Origin: Stutzerimonas stutzeri | Lineage (GTDB): Bacteria > Pseudomonadota > Gammaproteobacteria > Pseudomonadales > Pseudomonadaceae | Assembly: GCF_000952685.1 (NCBI RefSeq) | Contig: NZ_JYHV01000003.1 | Coordinates: 1-51,882, forward strand | DNA length: 51,882 nt | Reading direction: 5' to 3' | Part shown: positions 26,734 through 35,844 of the stretch, piece by piece | Layout: each line of letters begins with the position of its first letter | How positions within the stretch are numbered: position 1 is the stretch's first letter | Position numbers and translations under genes: made by a program | Notes under the pieces: model-generated | What the model was told of the DNA's origin: nothing | Databases searched by the model: none | The model's input: only the letters and a program-made list of their open reading frames with translations

Positions 26734-28248
26734 ATGGCCGAACTGGACGTGAACGAGATGACCGCGCTGCTGGAGGAGCCGGTCCAGCGGCGCCTGCCAT
26801 TTGCCTTCGCCCGGCGCCATGGTGTGATCTTGCTGGATCGCCCCGAAGGCTTGCGCCTGTGTGCACGTGAAGGCGCCCCGTTGACCGCCTTGCAGGAAGC
26901 GCAGCGCATCGCGGGTGGCCCGCTGGCCATGCAGTGGTTGGCGCAGGATGAATTCGAGCAGGCCTTGAGCGCGGCCTACCAGCACGACTCCTCGGCGGCG
27001 ATGCTGATGGTCGAGGGCCTGGGTGACGAGATGGACCTGCACAGCCTGGCCGATCAGATCCAGGAAACCGAAGACTTGCTGGAGCAGGAGGACGATGCGC
27101 CGATCATCCGCCTGATCAACGCCATTCTCGGCGAAGCGATCAAGGAAAACGCCTCGGACATCCATGTCGAGACCTTCGAGAAGCGTCTGGTGATCCGCTT
27201 CCGCATCGACGGCATTCTTCGCGAAGTGGTGCAACCCAAGCGCGAGTTGGCGGCGCTGCTGGTCTCACGGATCAAGGTCATGGCGCGGCTGGATATCGCC
27301 GAGAAGCGCATCCCTCAGGACGGCCGGATTTCCCTGCGGGTCGGAGGCCGCGAAGTCGATATCCGTGTCTCGACGTTGCCTTCGGCCAATGGTGAACGGG
27401 TGGTATTACGTCTGCTCGACAAGCAGGCAGGGCGCCTCACGTTGCGCCATCTGGGCATGAGCGATCGCGACCGTAAAGTGATGGAGCAGGCCGTGCAGAA
27501 GCCGCACGGCATCATTCTCGTCACCGGCCCGACCGGCTCGGGCAAGACCACCACGCTTTACGCCAGCCTGGTCACGCTCAACGACCGCTCGCGCAACATC
27601 CTCACCGTCGAGGACCCGATCGAATACAACCTCGAAGGCATCGGCCAGACCCAGGTCAACACCAAGGTCGACATGACCTTCGCCCGCGGGTTGCGCGCGA
27701 TTTTGCGCCAGGATCCGGATGTGGTGATGGTCGGTGAGATCCGCGACCAGGAGACCGCTGACATGGCTGTGCAGGCGTCGCTGACCGGCCACCTGGTACT
27801 GTCGACGCTGCACACCAACAGCGCCATCGGTGCGGTGACACGCCTGGTGGACATGGGCGTGGAACCCTTCCTGATTTCCTCGTCGCTGCTCGGCGTGCTG
27901 GCCCAACGCCTCGTGCGCGTGCTGTGTAATGACTGCAAACGCGCCTACGTCGCCGACGAGGCCGAATGTGCACTGTTCGGCCTCGATCCGAGCGAGGCGC
28001 CGACGCTCTATCACGCTGAGGGTTGCGACGTCTGCCGGCAGCTGGGCTACCGTGGGCGGACCGGCATCTACGAACTGGTGATGTTCGACGACGCCCTGCG
28101 CAGCATGATCCACACCCGCGCACCCGAGCAGGACATGCTCCGCCACGCCCGCCGACTGGGCCCAAGTATTCGCGAGGACGGCTTGCGCAAGGTGCGCGAA
28201 GGCGTGACCACCATCGAAGAAGTGCTGCGCGTCACGCGAGAGGAGTAA
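26734..28248 (+). CDS. gspE: Type II secretion ATPase GspE (XcpR)
   Basis: Cytoplasmic hexameric ATPase that powers pseudopilus assembly, 504 residues from ATG 26734 (GAGGA 10 bases upstream), close to 502 in P. aeruginosa XcpR. It has an N-terminal domain that docks on GspL, Walker A GPTGSGKT (265-272), Asp box and Walker B ([12 protein letters not shown]), the His box (LSTLHTNSA), and the zinc-binding tetracysteine (CNDC ... CDVC) near residues 390-435. First gene of the operon. The frame extends upstream to 26641 but that part covers the leader hairpin. Confidence 0.95.
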   Translation: MAELDVNEMTALLEEPVQRRLPFAFARRHGVILLDRPEGLRLCAREGAPLTALQEAQRIAGGPLAMQWLAQDEFEQALSAAYQHDSSAAMLMVEGLGDEMDLHSLADQIQETEDLLEQEDDAPIIRLINAILGEAIKENASDIHVETFEKRLVIRFRIDGILREVVQPKRELAALLVSRIKVMARLDIAEKRIPQDGRISLRVGGREVDIRVSTLPSANGERVVLRLLDKQAGRLTLRHLGMSDRDRKVMEQAVQKPHGIILVTGPTGSGKTTTLYASLVTLNDRSRNILTVEDPIEYNLEGIGQTQVNTKVDMTFARGLRAILRQDPDVVMVGEIRDQETADMAVQASLTGHLVLSTLHTNSAIGAVTRLVDMGVEPFLISSSLLGVLAQRLVRVLCNDCKRAYVADEAECALFGLDPSEAPTLYHAEGCDVCRQLGYRGRTGIYELVMFDDALRSMIHTRAPEQDMLRHARRLGPSIREDGLRKVREGVTTIEEVLRVTREE

Positions 28249-28319
28249 CGGATGAGCTGTACCGCTACAGGGACCGTTAGGGCCATGCAGGCCTGCAGAC
28301 TCGGCGGAGGCCGTGGCTG

Positions 28320-29534
28320 ATGGCGGCGTTCGAATATGTCGCACTCGACCCGCGCGGCCGCGAGCAGAAGGGCCTGATCGAGGCGGACAGCGCGCGGCAG
28401 GCTCGGCAGCTGTTGCGCGAGAAGCAGTGGTCGCCGTTGGAGGTCAAACAGGCCAAGGCCAAGGAAGACACCACTGGCGGTGGCTTCGGCTTTGGGCGTG
28501 GGCTTTCGGCTCGTGATCTGGCGTTGGTGACCCGCCAGCTCGCCACGCTGGTCCAAGCCGCGCTGCCCATCGAGGAGGCCCTGCGCGCCACGGCGGCGCA
28601 GTCGACCTCGCAGAAGATCAAATCGATGCTGCTGGCGGTGCGCGCCCGAGTAATGGAGGGTCACAGTCTGGCGGGCTCGCTGCGCGAATATCCTTCGGCC
28701 TTTCCCGAGCTGTACCGAGCCACTGTTGCAGCGGGCGAGCATGCTGGACATCTGGGTCTGGTGCTCGATCAGCTGGCCGACTACACCGACCAGCGCCAGC
28801 AGTCGCGACAGAAGATCCAGCTGGCGCTGCTGTATCCGGTGATTCTGCTGGTGGCTTCGCTGGCCATCGTGGTGCTGCTGCTGGGCTATGTGGTGCCGGA
28901 CGTGGTGAAGGTCTTCGTCAATACCGGACAGCAGCTGCCGGCGTTGACGACCGGGCTGATCGCCGTGAGCGAAGTGGTGCAACGCTGGGGTTGGCTGATG
29001 CTCATCGGAATCGTTGCGGGAGGCCTGGCGATGCGGCAGGCGCTGCGTGACGAAAAGATCAAGCGGCGCTGGCATGCTTTCATCTTGCGCATTCCATTGG
29101 TGGGGCGTCTGGCGCGGGCGACCAATACGGCGCGCTTCGCCTCGACCCTGGCGATTCTCACCCGCAGCGGCGTACCGCTGGTGGACGCGCTGGGCATCGC
29201 CGCGGCGGTGATCGCCAACCTGCGCATCCGTGACAAGGTCATCGAGGCGGCGCAGCGGGTGCGTGAAGGTGGCAGCCTGACCCGCGCGCTGGATGCCACC
29301 GGCGAGTTCCCGCCGATGATGCTGCACATGATCGCCAGCGGCGAGAAATCCGGCGAGCTCGATCAGATGCTCGCGCGCACCGCGCGCAATCAGGAAAACG
29401 ACCTGGCCGCGCAAATCTCGTTGCTGGTCGGTCTTTTCGAGCCCTTCATGCTGGTGTTCATGGGGGCTGTGGTATTGGTGATCGTTCTGGCGATCCTGCT
29501 GCCGATTCTTTCTCTCAATCAACTGGTGGGCTAG
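28320..29534 (+). CDS. gspF: Type II secretion inner-membrane platform protein GspF (XcpS)
   Basis: Polytopic platform protein, 404 residues, with two T2SSF domains: cytoplasmic halves at about 70-170 and 270-370, separated by membrane helices (ILLVASLAIVVLLLGYVVP, WLMLIGIVAGGLAM, and a C-terminal helix). It starts MAAFEYVALDPRGREQKG with GGAGG about 10 bases upstream. It lies 71 bases after gspE; that gap also contains the in-frame-stop-rich ATG at 28252. Confidence 0.94.
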   Translation: MAAFEYVALDPRGREQKGLIEADSARQARQLLREKQWSPLEVKQAKAKEDTTGGGFGFGRGLSARDLALVTRQLATLVQAALPIEEALRATAAQSTSQKIKSMLLAVRARVMEGHSLAGSLREYPSAFPELYRATVAAGEHAGHLGLVLDQLADYTDQRQQSRQKIQLALLYPVILLVASLAIVVLLLGYVVPDVVKVFVNTGQQLPALTTGLIAVSEVVQRWGWLMLIGIVAGGLAMRQALRDEKIKRRWHAFILRIPLVGRLARATNTARFASTLAILTRSGVPLVDALGIAAAVIANLRIRDKVIEAAQRVREGGSLTRALDATGEFPPMMLHMIASGEKSGELDQMLARTARNQENDLAAQISLLVGLFEPFMLVFMGAVVLVIVLAILLPILSLNQLVG

Positions 29535-29539
29535 TGAGC

Positions 29540-29974
29540 ATGACGTTGAACGACCGCAGACAGAGGGGCTTCACCCTCATTGAAATCATGGTGGTGGTGG
29601 TGATCCTCGGGATTCTCGCCGCACTGGTGGTGCCGCAGGTGATGAATCGCCCGGACCAGGCCAAGGTGACCGTGGCCAAAGGCGATATCAAGGCGATCAG
29701 CGCCGCCCTCGACATGTACAAGCTGGATAACTATTCCTATCCCAGCACCCAGCAAGGGCTGGACGCGCTGGTGGAAAAGCCCGGTGGCAATCCACAGCCG
29801 AAGAATTGGAATCGCGACGGCTACCTCAAGCGCGTGCCCAAGGACCCTTGGGGCAATGAATACCAATACCTGTCGCCGGGCACCCATGGCCAATTCGATC
29901 TGTATTCCTACGGCGCCGATGGCAAACAGGGCGGTTCTGAGCTGAACGCGGACATCGGTAGCTGGGATCTCTGA
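29540..29974 (+). CDS. gspG: Major pseudopilin GspG (XcpT)
   Basis: Major pseudopilin, 144 residues. Prepilin cleavage site RG|FTLIEIMVVVVILGILAALVVPQVM with the required Glu at position +5. The C-terminal part has the conserved calcium-binding region (KDPWGNEYQYLSPG, DLYSYGADGKQGG). Processed by the prepilin peptidase PilD, not in this window. ATG 29540 is used; GTG 29534 overlaps the gspF stop and adds two residues. Confidence 0.95.
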   Translation: MTLNDRRQRGFTLIEIMVVVVILGILAALVVPQVMNRPDQAKVTVAKGDIKAISAALDMYKLDNYSYPSTQQGLDALVEKPGGNPQPKNWNRDGYLKRVPKDPWGNEYQYLSPGTHGQFDLYSYGADGKQGGSELNADIGSWDL

Positions 29975-29977
29975 TCG

Positions 29978-30553
29978 ATGCGCCGGGCGCGCCGGAGCGG
30001 CGGCTTTACGCTGATCGAGCTGCTGGTGGTGATCGTCATCCTCGGCAGTCTGGTGGGCTTGGCGGTGCTGTCGATCGGCAACACCGGCTCTTCCCGTGAG
30101 GTCCGCGACGAAGCGCAGCGACTGGCGACGCTGATCGGTCTGATGGCCGACGAGGCCGTGCTCGACAGCCGTGAGTACGGCCTGTTGATCAGCCATGACG
30201 GCTACCGGGTCATGCATTACGACGAGGCTGAAGCACGTTGGCGTGATGCCGGAGATGACAAGGCGCACAAGGCCCCGGAGTGGATACGGCTGGAGCTGGA
30301 GCTCGATGGCGCACCCCTGAAGCTGGTGGCACCGGTCAAGCACGAGGACGACCCTATCGGCCTGTCCAAGGAGGGTGACCGCGAGCGCCGCCGTGCGCCT
30401 CGCGTGCAGCCGCAACTGTTGATCCTGTCCAGCGGCGAGCTTTCGCCCTTTACCCTGACCTTTTCCGATCAGCGACCGGACGGCACCGGCTGGGTCGTCT
30501 CCAGCGATGGCTTTCGTATGCCGCGTGCCGAACCGCAGGACGCGCGCCGATGA
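29978..30553 (+). CDS. gspH: Minor pseudopilin GspH (XcpU)
   Basis: Minor pseudopilin, 191 residues, with prepilin leader MRRARRSGG|FTLIELLVVIVILGSLVGL. The body contains the DEAQRLATLIGLMADEAV helix of the GspH family. It starts 3 bases after gspG and overlaps gspI by 4 bases. It is likely part of the pseudopilus just below the tip. Confidence 0.9.
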   Translation: MRRARRSGGFTLIELLVVIVILGSLVGLAVLSIGNTGSSREVRDEAQRLATLIGLMADEAVLDSREYGLLISHDGYRVMHYDEAEARWRDAGDDKAHKAPEWIRLELELDGAPLKLVAPVKHEDDPIGLSKEGDRERRRAPRVQPQLLILSSGELSPFTLTFSDQRPDGTGWVVSSDGFRMPRAEPQDARR

Positions 30554-30954
30554 GTCGCACACTGCTGCGCTCGCGCGGCTTCACCTTGCTGGAAGTAATG
30601 GTGGCGCTGGCGATCTTCGCCATCGTCGCCGCGGTGGTGCTGACCGCCGCCGGACGCAGCGTGAACAATGCCGGGCGGCTGGAGGCGCTGACGCTGGCTG
30701 GCTGGATAGCCGACAACCGTCTCACCGAGCTGCAACTGCAACAGCCGGCGCCGAGCATCGGTCGCGAGGACCAACAATTGGAATTCGGCGGCCGCCAATG
30801 GCAGGTGCTCAGTGAGGTGGAAACCAGCGGAACGCCAGGCCTTTTGCGCATCCGCGTCTGGGTGGCGGCCGCTGAGCCACGCCGCAGCAATTCGGCGTCG
30901 ATCGAACAGCGCGCCGTCACCAGCCTGACCGGTTTCGTCGGGGCCGAGCCATGA
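30550..30954 (+). CDS. gspI: Minor pseudopilin GspI (XcpV)
   Basis: Minor pseudopilin, 134 residues, leader MSRTLLRSRG|FTLLEVMVALAIFAIVAAVV and the family segment ALTLAGWIADNRLTELQL. It nucleates the tip complex with GspJ and GspK in other systems. ATG overlaps gspH by 4 bases, and its stop overlaps gspJ by 4 bases. Confidence 0.93.
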   Translation: MSRTLLRSRGFTLLEVMVALAIFAIVAAVVLTAAGRSVNNAGRLEALTLAGWIADNRLTELQLQQPAPSIGREDQQLEFGGRQWQVLSEVETSGTPGLLRIRVWVAAAEPRRSNSASIEQRAVTSLTGFVGAEP

Positions 30955-31673
30955 CCAGCCGAGCGCGGAGGCGCCTAAGCGTGGCGGGTTTTACCTTGCT
31001 GGAATTGCTGATCGCCATCGCCCTGTTCGCGCTGCTGGGCCTGGCGACCTACCGCATGCTCGAAGCCGTATTGCGCAGCGACGAGGTGGTGCGCGCCCAG
31101 GAAACCGAACTGCGTGAGCTCGGTCGGGCGATGTGGCGGCTCGAGCAGGATCTGGTTCAGGCCGTGCCGCGTCCCGTGCGCGACGGTTACGGCGATGAGC
31201 AGAACGCCTTCGTCGGTCAGCTGTCGAGCTCCGAAGGCGGCGCTTCCCTGGAGTTGACCCGTAGCGGCTGGCGTAACCCCACCGGGATGCGTCGATCCAA
31301 TCTGCAGCGGGTGCGCTGGCACCTCGCCGGTGACAGCCTGGAACGGCTCTACTGGATCGTGCTCGACCGCGATCTGGATAGCGCGCCACGGGTGCAGCGA
31401 GTGCTCGATGATGTGACCGAGCTGCGCCTGCGTTATCTGGACGCGGAAGGCGCCTGGCACGATGAATGGCCGCCGTTCGAGTTCGGTCGTGGTGACCCGG
31501 AGGAGCAGGCCCGGCGCTTGCCAGTGGCCGTCGAGGTGTCCTTCGATCATCAGCGCTACGGCACCATTACCCGCTTGCTGCGCCTGCCCGATGGCCCGGC
31601 GCCAGCGCCTCAGTTCATTCAGCCGGACTCCCAAGGAGTGCCCGAACCGGAAGCCGAGGATGAGCTGCAATGA
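30951..31673 (+). CDS. gspJ: Minor pseudopilin GspJ (XcpW)
   Basis: Minor pseudopilin, 240 residues, with prepilin site AG|FTLLELLIAIALFALLGL after a basic leader, and family segments RAMWRLEQDLVQAVPRPVRD and SLELTRSGWRNP. Tip complex component. Overlaps both neighbours by 4 bases. Confidence 0.93.
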   Translation: MTSRARRRLSVAGFTLLELLIAIALFALLGLATYRMLEAVLRSDEVVRAQETELRELGRAMWRLEQDLVQAVPRPVRDGYGDEQNAFVGQLSSSEGGASLELTRSGWRNPTGMRRSNLQRVRWHLAGDSLERLYWIVLDRDLDSAPRVQRVLDDVTELRLRYLDAEGAWHDEWPPFEFGRGDPEEQARRLPVAVEVSFDHQRYGTITRLLRLPDGPAPAPQFIQPDSQGVPEPEAEDELQ

Positions 31674-32653
31674 AGACCCAGCGCGGCGTCGCCTTGATCA
31701 CCGTGCTGTTGGTGGTGGCCATCGTCACCGTGGTCTGCGCCGGCATGATCGCTCGCCAGCAGCTGTCGATCCGTGGCACCGCCAACCAGGCGCAGGCGCG
31801 CCAGGCCTGGCATTACGCCCTTGGCGGAGAAGCCTTGGCGCGGTCGATCCTGCGCCGCGATTCGCAGACATCGGGCAACGGCACCGAACGACCCGCCATC
31901 GATCATCTGCTCGAGCCTTGGGCGTTGCCGCAGCCGGCCTACGACCTCGACGAAGGCCAGGGTCAGGTTCAGGTCCGCATCGAAGATCTGACGGGGCGCT
32001 TCAATCTCAACAGTCTGGTGCGCGAACAGCAGCCCAATGCCGCGGCGCTGGCGCAGTTCCGTCGGCTGCTGCTGCGCCTGCAGATCAGCGAACCCTACGC
32101 CGAGCGCCTGCTCGATTGGCTGGACAGCGATCAGCAGCCCAGTGGCGAGTTGGGCGCCGAAGACAATGCCTATCTGCTGCTCGATCCGCCCTACCGCACC
32201 GCGGGACGGCGTCTCGAAGATATCTCCGAGCTGCGCTTGCTGCTCGACATGCGCGATGAGGACTTCCAGCGCTTGGCGCCCTATGTCAGCGCACTGCCGG
32301 CGGATACCCCGTTGAACGTCAACACGGCCAGCGCCATGGTGCTGTCGAGTCTTGCCGACAGCCTCAGCCCGAGCGCCGCCGAAGCGCTGGTGCAGGCGCG
32401 TCAAGCCGGTGGCTTTCGCGATGTCGCGAGCTTCATGGCGCAACCGGCGCTTGGCGGTGTCAAATTGGAAAGCACCAGCGTCGCGGTGACGAGCCAGTTC
32501 TTTCAGGCCACCAGCGAGGTGCGTCTGGCTGACCGCCGGTTGGCATTGGTGAGCCGGCTGCGACGTGAGGACGACGGCGAAATCCGTGTCCTCCAGCGAA
32601 ATCTGGGGCAACCGCCACGGCTGCTCCGTCCAACTAACAATGGAGAACGATAG
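31670..32653 (+). CDS. gspK: Minor pseudopilin GspK (XcpX)
   Basis: Large tip pseudopilin, 327 residues. Leader MKTQRG|VALITVLLVVAIVTVVCAGMI; like other GspK proteins it lacks the +5 glutamate. The SAM-like helical insertion and the LNVNTASAMVLSSLADSL motif are visible, and the calcium-site region LLDWLDSDQQPSG fits the family. Overlaps gspJ by 4 bases; gspL follows after 3 bases. Confidence 0.93.
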   Translation: MKTQRGVALITVLLVVAIVTVVCAGMIARQQLSIRGTANQAQARQAWHYALGGEALARSILRRDSQTSGNGTERPAIDHLLEPWALPQPAYDLDEGQGQVQVRIEDLTGRFNLNSLVREQQPNAAALAQFRRLLLRLQISEPYAERLLDWLDSDQQPSGELGAEDNAYLLLDPPYRTAGRRLEDISELRLLLDMRDEDFQRLAPYVSALPADTPLNVNTASAMVLSSLADSLSPSAAEALVQARQAGGFRDVASFMAQPALGGVKLESTSVAVTSQFFQATSEVRLADRRLALVSRLRREDDGEIRVLQRNLGQPPRLLRPTNNGER

Positions 32654-32656
32654 CCG

Positions 32657-33799
32657 ATGGACTGCCTGTTTCTGCCTGCCGATTGCGGCCCCCGGCTTGA
32701 CGCGGACGCTCAAGTCTACTGGCTGCCGGGCGAGGGCGAAGGTGGCTGGATGCCGTTGGCCAGCTGTGCCGAGCAGGCACCGGTCGCGGTGACGCTGGTG
32801 CTGCCGGCCGAGGTCTGCAGCGCCTTCGCAGTCAACCTGCCGACGCGTAAGGCGCGCTGGATCAACCAGGCTCTGGCCTATGCCGTCGAAGAGCTGCTGG
32901 CCGAGAACGTCGATGATCTGCATCTGACCCACGGCGATGCGCTGGAAGACGGCCGGCGGCGGGTCATCGCGATCCGTCGACAGCTGCTGGCCGATTGGCT
33001 GGAGGATTTGCAGGCGCTGGGGCTGACAGTCGTTGCCATTCACGTCGATGCCGACCTTCTGCCCCGTGACGGCACCCAGCTGCTGTTCATCGATGGGCGC
33101 GCGCTGCTGGGAGGCGTTCCGGAAGCTCGGCTCGCCTTCGATAGCAGTCAGTGGCCGCACTTGGTCGCACAGTGTCCGATACCTCGTCATGGCCATGGCA
33201 CCTTCAACGAGCCGCCCGAATCGCTCGATGATTACCAGCAATTGGACGATCCCTATCGCTTCCTTGCATCGGGACGCGCTGGCGCGCTGAACCTGGCTCA
33301 GGGTGACTTCGCCGTGCAGGCCGCCGGCAGCGGGCTGGGGCAGTGGAAGCCAGTGCTGCTGGTGCTCGCGTTGGTGCTGGCGGTGCAACTGATCTTCAAT
33401 CTGGTCCAGGCCTGGACATTGGAACGGCAGGCGGAGCGTTACGCCGAAGCCAGCCGCGCGCTGTACAGCGAGCTGTTTCCGGAGGACCGGCGCATCGTCA
33501 ACCTGCGTGCGCAGTTCGACGAACACATCGGCCAGAGCGCTGGTACCTCAACGGGCTTCATGCGATTGCTGGACGAAGTGGCGCAGGCGATGGCCGAAGG
33601 CTTTCCGGTGACGATCAGTCAGCTGGACTACAACCAGGCCCGCGGCGACCTCGCCCTGCAGGTTCGCGCCAGCGACTTCGCGGCGCTGGAACAGCTGCGT
33701 CAGCGCCTGGGCGAGACCGGCGAAAGCGTGCAGCTGGGCTCGGCCAGCCGTGACGGCGACGCCGTCAGCGCGCGAGTGGTGATTGGAGGCCGAGGATGA
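32657..33799 (+). CDS. gspL: Type II secretion assembly protein GspL (XcpY)
   Basis: Bitopic inner-membrane protein, 380 residues: a cytoplasmic actin-like domain (about 1-230) that recruits GspE, one membrane segment (KPVLLVLALVLAVQLIFNLV, about 232-251) and a periplasmic ferredoxin-like domain (SQLDYNQARGDLALQVRA). Overlaps gspM by 4 bases. Confidence 0.92.
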   Translation: MDCLFLPADCGPRLDADAQVYWLPGEGEGGWMPLASCAEQAPVAVTLVLPAEVCSAFAVNLPTRKARWINQALAYAVEELLAENVDDLHLTHGDALEDGRRRVIAIRRQLLADWLEDLQALGLTVVAIHVDADLLPRDGTQLLFIDGRALLGGVPEARLAFDSSQWPHLVAQCPIPRHGHGTFNEPPESLDDYQQLDDPYRFLASGRAGALNLAQGDFAVQAAGSGLGQWKPVLLVLALVLAVQLIFNLVQAWTLERQAERYAEASRALYSELFPEDRRIVNLRAQFDEHIGQSAGTSTGFMRLLDEVAQAMAEGFPVTISQLDYNQARGDLALQVRASDFAALEQLRQRLGETGESVQLGSASRDGDAVSARVVIGGRG

Positions 33800-34308
33800 A
33801 CCTGAAACAACAGATGCGCGTGCGCCTGGCCGAATCCCCGCTGTGGATACGCTGGCAGCGACTGCAGCCCCGCGAGCGCCTGTCGCTGACCCTGCTCGGG
33901 GCATTCCTGGCGGTGGTGCTGTTCTATCTGCTGCTCTGGCAACCGGCGCAGCAGCGCGTGCGTGACGCCCAGGCGTACTTTCAGCAGACACGCGAGTTGC
34001 ACGCCTACCTGGAACAGAACACCGAACTGGCCCGGCAGATGTCTCGCAGCAAACCGGTTTCGCTGGCACCTGAACAGTTGCAGGGGTTAGTGACGCAGAG
34101 CGCGCAGCAAAGCGGTCTGACCCTCGAAAGCTTCGATATCGGCAATGACGGCAGCTTGCAGGTGACCTTGCCCGGAGCGTCCTATGGCACCTTGTTGCGC
34201 TGGTTCGATGAGTTGCAGGCGGCGGGTGCGAGCCTCGCCGAGGTCAGCATCAGTCAGGTCGGCGAGGGGTTGGTGGATGCGCGGGTGAGTTTCCGCGCGG
34301 GCGGCTAG
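33796..34308 (+). CDS. gspM: Type II secretion protein GspM (XcpZ)
   Basis: Small inner-membrane protein, 170 residues, that partners GspL. One membrane helix (LSLTLLGAFLAVVLFYLLLW, about 29-48) follows a basic N-terminus, then a periplasmic domain ending with LAEVSISQVGEGLVDARVSF. It is the last gene of the operon; no gspN or prepilin peptidase follows. Confidence 0.92.
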   Translation: MNLKQQMRVRLAESPLWIRWQRLQPRERLSLTLLGAFLAVVLFYLLLWQPAQQRVRDAQAYFQQTRELHAYLEQNTELARQMSRSKPVSLAPEQLQGLVTQSAQQSGLTLESFDIGNDGSLQVTLPGASYGTLLRWFDELQAAGASLAEVSISQVGEGLVDARVSFRAGG

Positions 34309-34324
34309 ATTGTCGTGCAGTGCT

Positions 34325-34359
34325 TGGGCGGGCTCGGTCGGTTCCGTAGGCACCGCCCA
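34325..34359 (+). terminator. Possible terminator hairpin after gspM
   Basis: TGGGCGG (34325-34331) pairs with CCGCCCA (34353-34359) between convergent gspM and the HDOD gene. There is no T tract, so the call is weak. Confidence 0.35.
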
Positions 34360-34363
34360 GCCT

Positions 34364-35767
34364 TCAGTGTGGCGACTGGACCTGCGTCGCCAAGGCACGT
34401 AACGCGGCTTCGGCCTCGAGCACCTTGTTTACCACGTCGTTGGCTTTCTCGCGGCTCAGTCCGAGGTGATCGAACAGTGTCTGCGGGATTTCGCTGTAAG
34501 GGCCGGAGCCGATGCCACGATTGCGCAGCAGATGTACCGCGAGGCAGACCAGATTGGCGTGACTGGCATGCTCGCCCTGATAGTTGGGGTCATGCTGGAA
34601 GCGCAACGCCGTGGAGAGCTCGTCCGGCATGCCCCAGTAGCGCATCAGCCAGGCGCCGATCTGTTCGCGAGTGATGCCCAGCAAGTGCTGCTCGATCACG
34701 CTGTGGCTGAGATGCGGATTGACCTCCAGGTGCCGGCAGATCAGCGAGAAGTGAGGTGGAAAGACGTGTGCGAGCACCAGATAGCCAAAATTATGTAGCA
34801 GACCGGCCAGGTAGCTGATCCCCGCCTCCGGGCGCTGGGTGCGTGGAATGGCCCGATTCAAGCCCTCGATCACCGCCGCGGTGTAGATCGACTGCTGCCA
34901 GTACGGCGTTGCCTGTTGCGGTTGATCATTGGGCAGACTCAGGGTTTTACCCAGCGCCAGACCCAGCGCCAGGTTGATCACCAGATCGAAACCGAGCACC
35001 CGCACGATGGCATCCTCCACCGAGCGAATCTTGCCCGGGGCCGCGTAGTACGGCGAAGCGGCCCAGCTGACCACCTGCGCGGCCAGCGCCGGATCGGTCT
35101 CGACCACACCGGTGATGTCATCCACCGTGGCGTCCGGGTCGACGCGCAACTTAATGATTTTCTGCGCCGTCTGTGCCAACGGTGGAATCTCGATGGTTTC
35201 TTCCAGACGCTTCTGAATCCGTCGTGCGGTAAAGCTCTGCACGGCTTGGCTAATTTCGGCGCGGTCCTCTTCGGGACGGTCGAGGTTGGGCTTGATCTGG
35301 CTCAGCGGCGCCGCGAACCGGCCAGCGCTGGCCTTGCTGAGCAGCGTCTTGAAGTCATTGCTGGACAGGGCCAGGAGCAGACCCGGCTGGCCGGATTCGA
35401 CCAGCAGCTCCGGTTGCTGTAGCAGCCGTTCTTCATATAGGCATGGCGAACTGGTCAGCGGCGGCAGGCCGGGCAGTACCTTCAGGTCGTGCTTGGCCAG
35501 CATGCGCATGAGTCGATCGGGCTTGACGGCCACCAGCTGACGTCCGGTCAATTCAACCAGGGAGGGCAGATCGAGTAGATGATCGCGGGGGTACAGTACC
35601 AACAGCGCACCGATGGCGTCGTCGACCAGAACCGCCTGTACGCGACGGGCGGGGTCCAGATCCGAGTGGTCCTCGCAGATGCGATAAGGCAGTGCCAGCT
35701 TGTCCAACAGCTGGACAATCATTGGCGCGAGCGTGATTTCTTTTGTTGTGTCGACAGCCGAGTTCAT
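34364..35767 (-). CDS. Aminoacyl-tRNA deacylase-like (YbaK) plus HDOD domain signalling protein
   Basis: A 467-residue two-domain protein. The N-terminal region (about 10-150) resembles YbaK/ProX aminoacyl-tRNA deacylases (GALLVLYPRDHLLDLPSLVELTG, LYEERLLQQPELLVESG). The C-terminal region (about 200-400) is an HDOD domain (IPPLAQTAQKIIKLRVDPDA, LLHNFGYLVLAHVFP, GAWLMRYWGMPDEL), a degenerate HD domain found in regulatory proteins. The ATG at 35767 is used; a TTG two codons earlier is possible. It is a single gene after recG. Deacylase activity is uncertain because the catalytic lysine was not located. Confidence 0.85.
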   Translation of the reverse strand: MNSAVDTTKEITLAPMIVQLLDKLALPYRICEDHSDLDPARRVQAVLVDDAIGALLVLYPRDHLLDLPSLVELTGRQLVAVKPDRLMRMLAKHDLKVLPGLPPLTSSPCLYEERLLQQPELLVESGQPGLLLALSSNDFKTLLSKASAGRFAAPLSQIKPNLDRPEEDRAEISQAVQSFTARRIQKRLEETIEIPPLAQTAQKIIKLRVDPDATVDDITGVVETDPALAAQVVSWAASPYYAAPGKIRSVEDAIVRVLGFDLVINLALGLALGKTLSLPNDQPQQATPYWQQSIYTAAVIEGLNRAIPRTQRPEAGISYLAGLLHNFGYLVLAHVFPPHFSLICRHLEVNPHLSHSVIEQHLLGITREQIGAWLMRYWGMPDELSTALRFQHDPNYQGEHASHANLVCLAVHLLRNRGIGSGPYSEIPQTLFDHLGLSREKANDVVNKVLEAEAALRALATQVQSPH

Positions 35768-35844
35768 GAGCAAGTGATCCGTCTTATTCCCATGCGGCGC
35801 AGTATAGCCTCATGATTAGTGCGGTTTGGATTTACCGACGAGCG

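Noticed and set aside
28068..29522. 484-codon frame antisense to gspF
   Set aside because: gspF has all T2SSF features; the antisense product is low-complexity Gln/His/Arg.
31619..33526. 635-codon frame antisense to gspK and gspL
   Set aside because: It spans two well-supported genes of an overlapping operon and shows no domain of its own.
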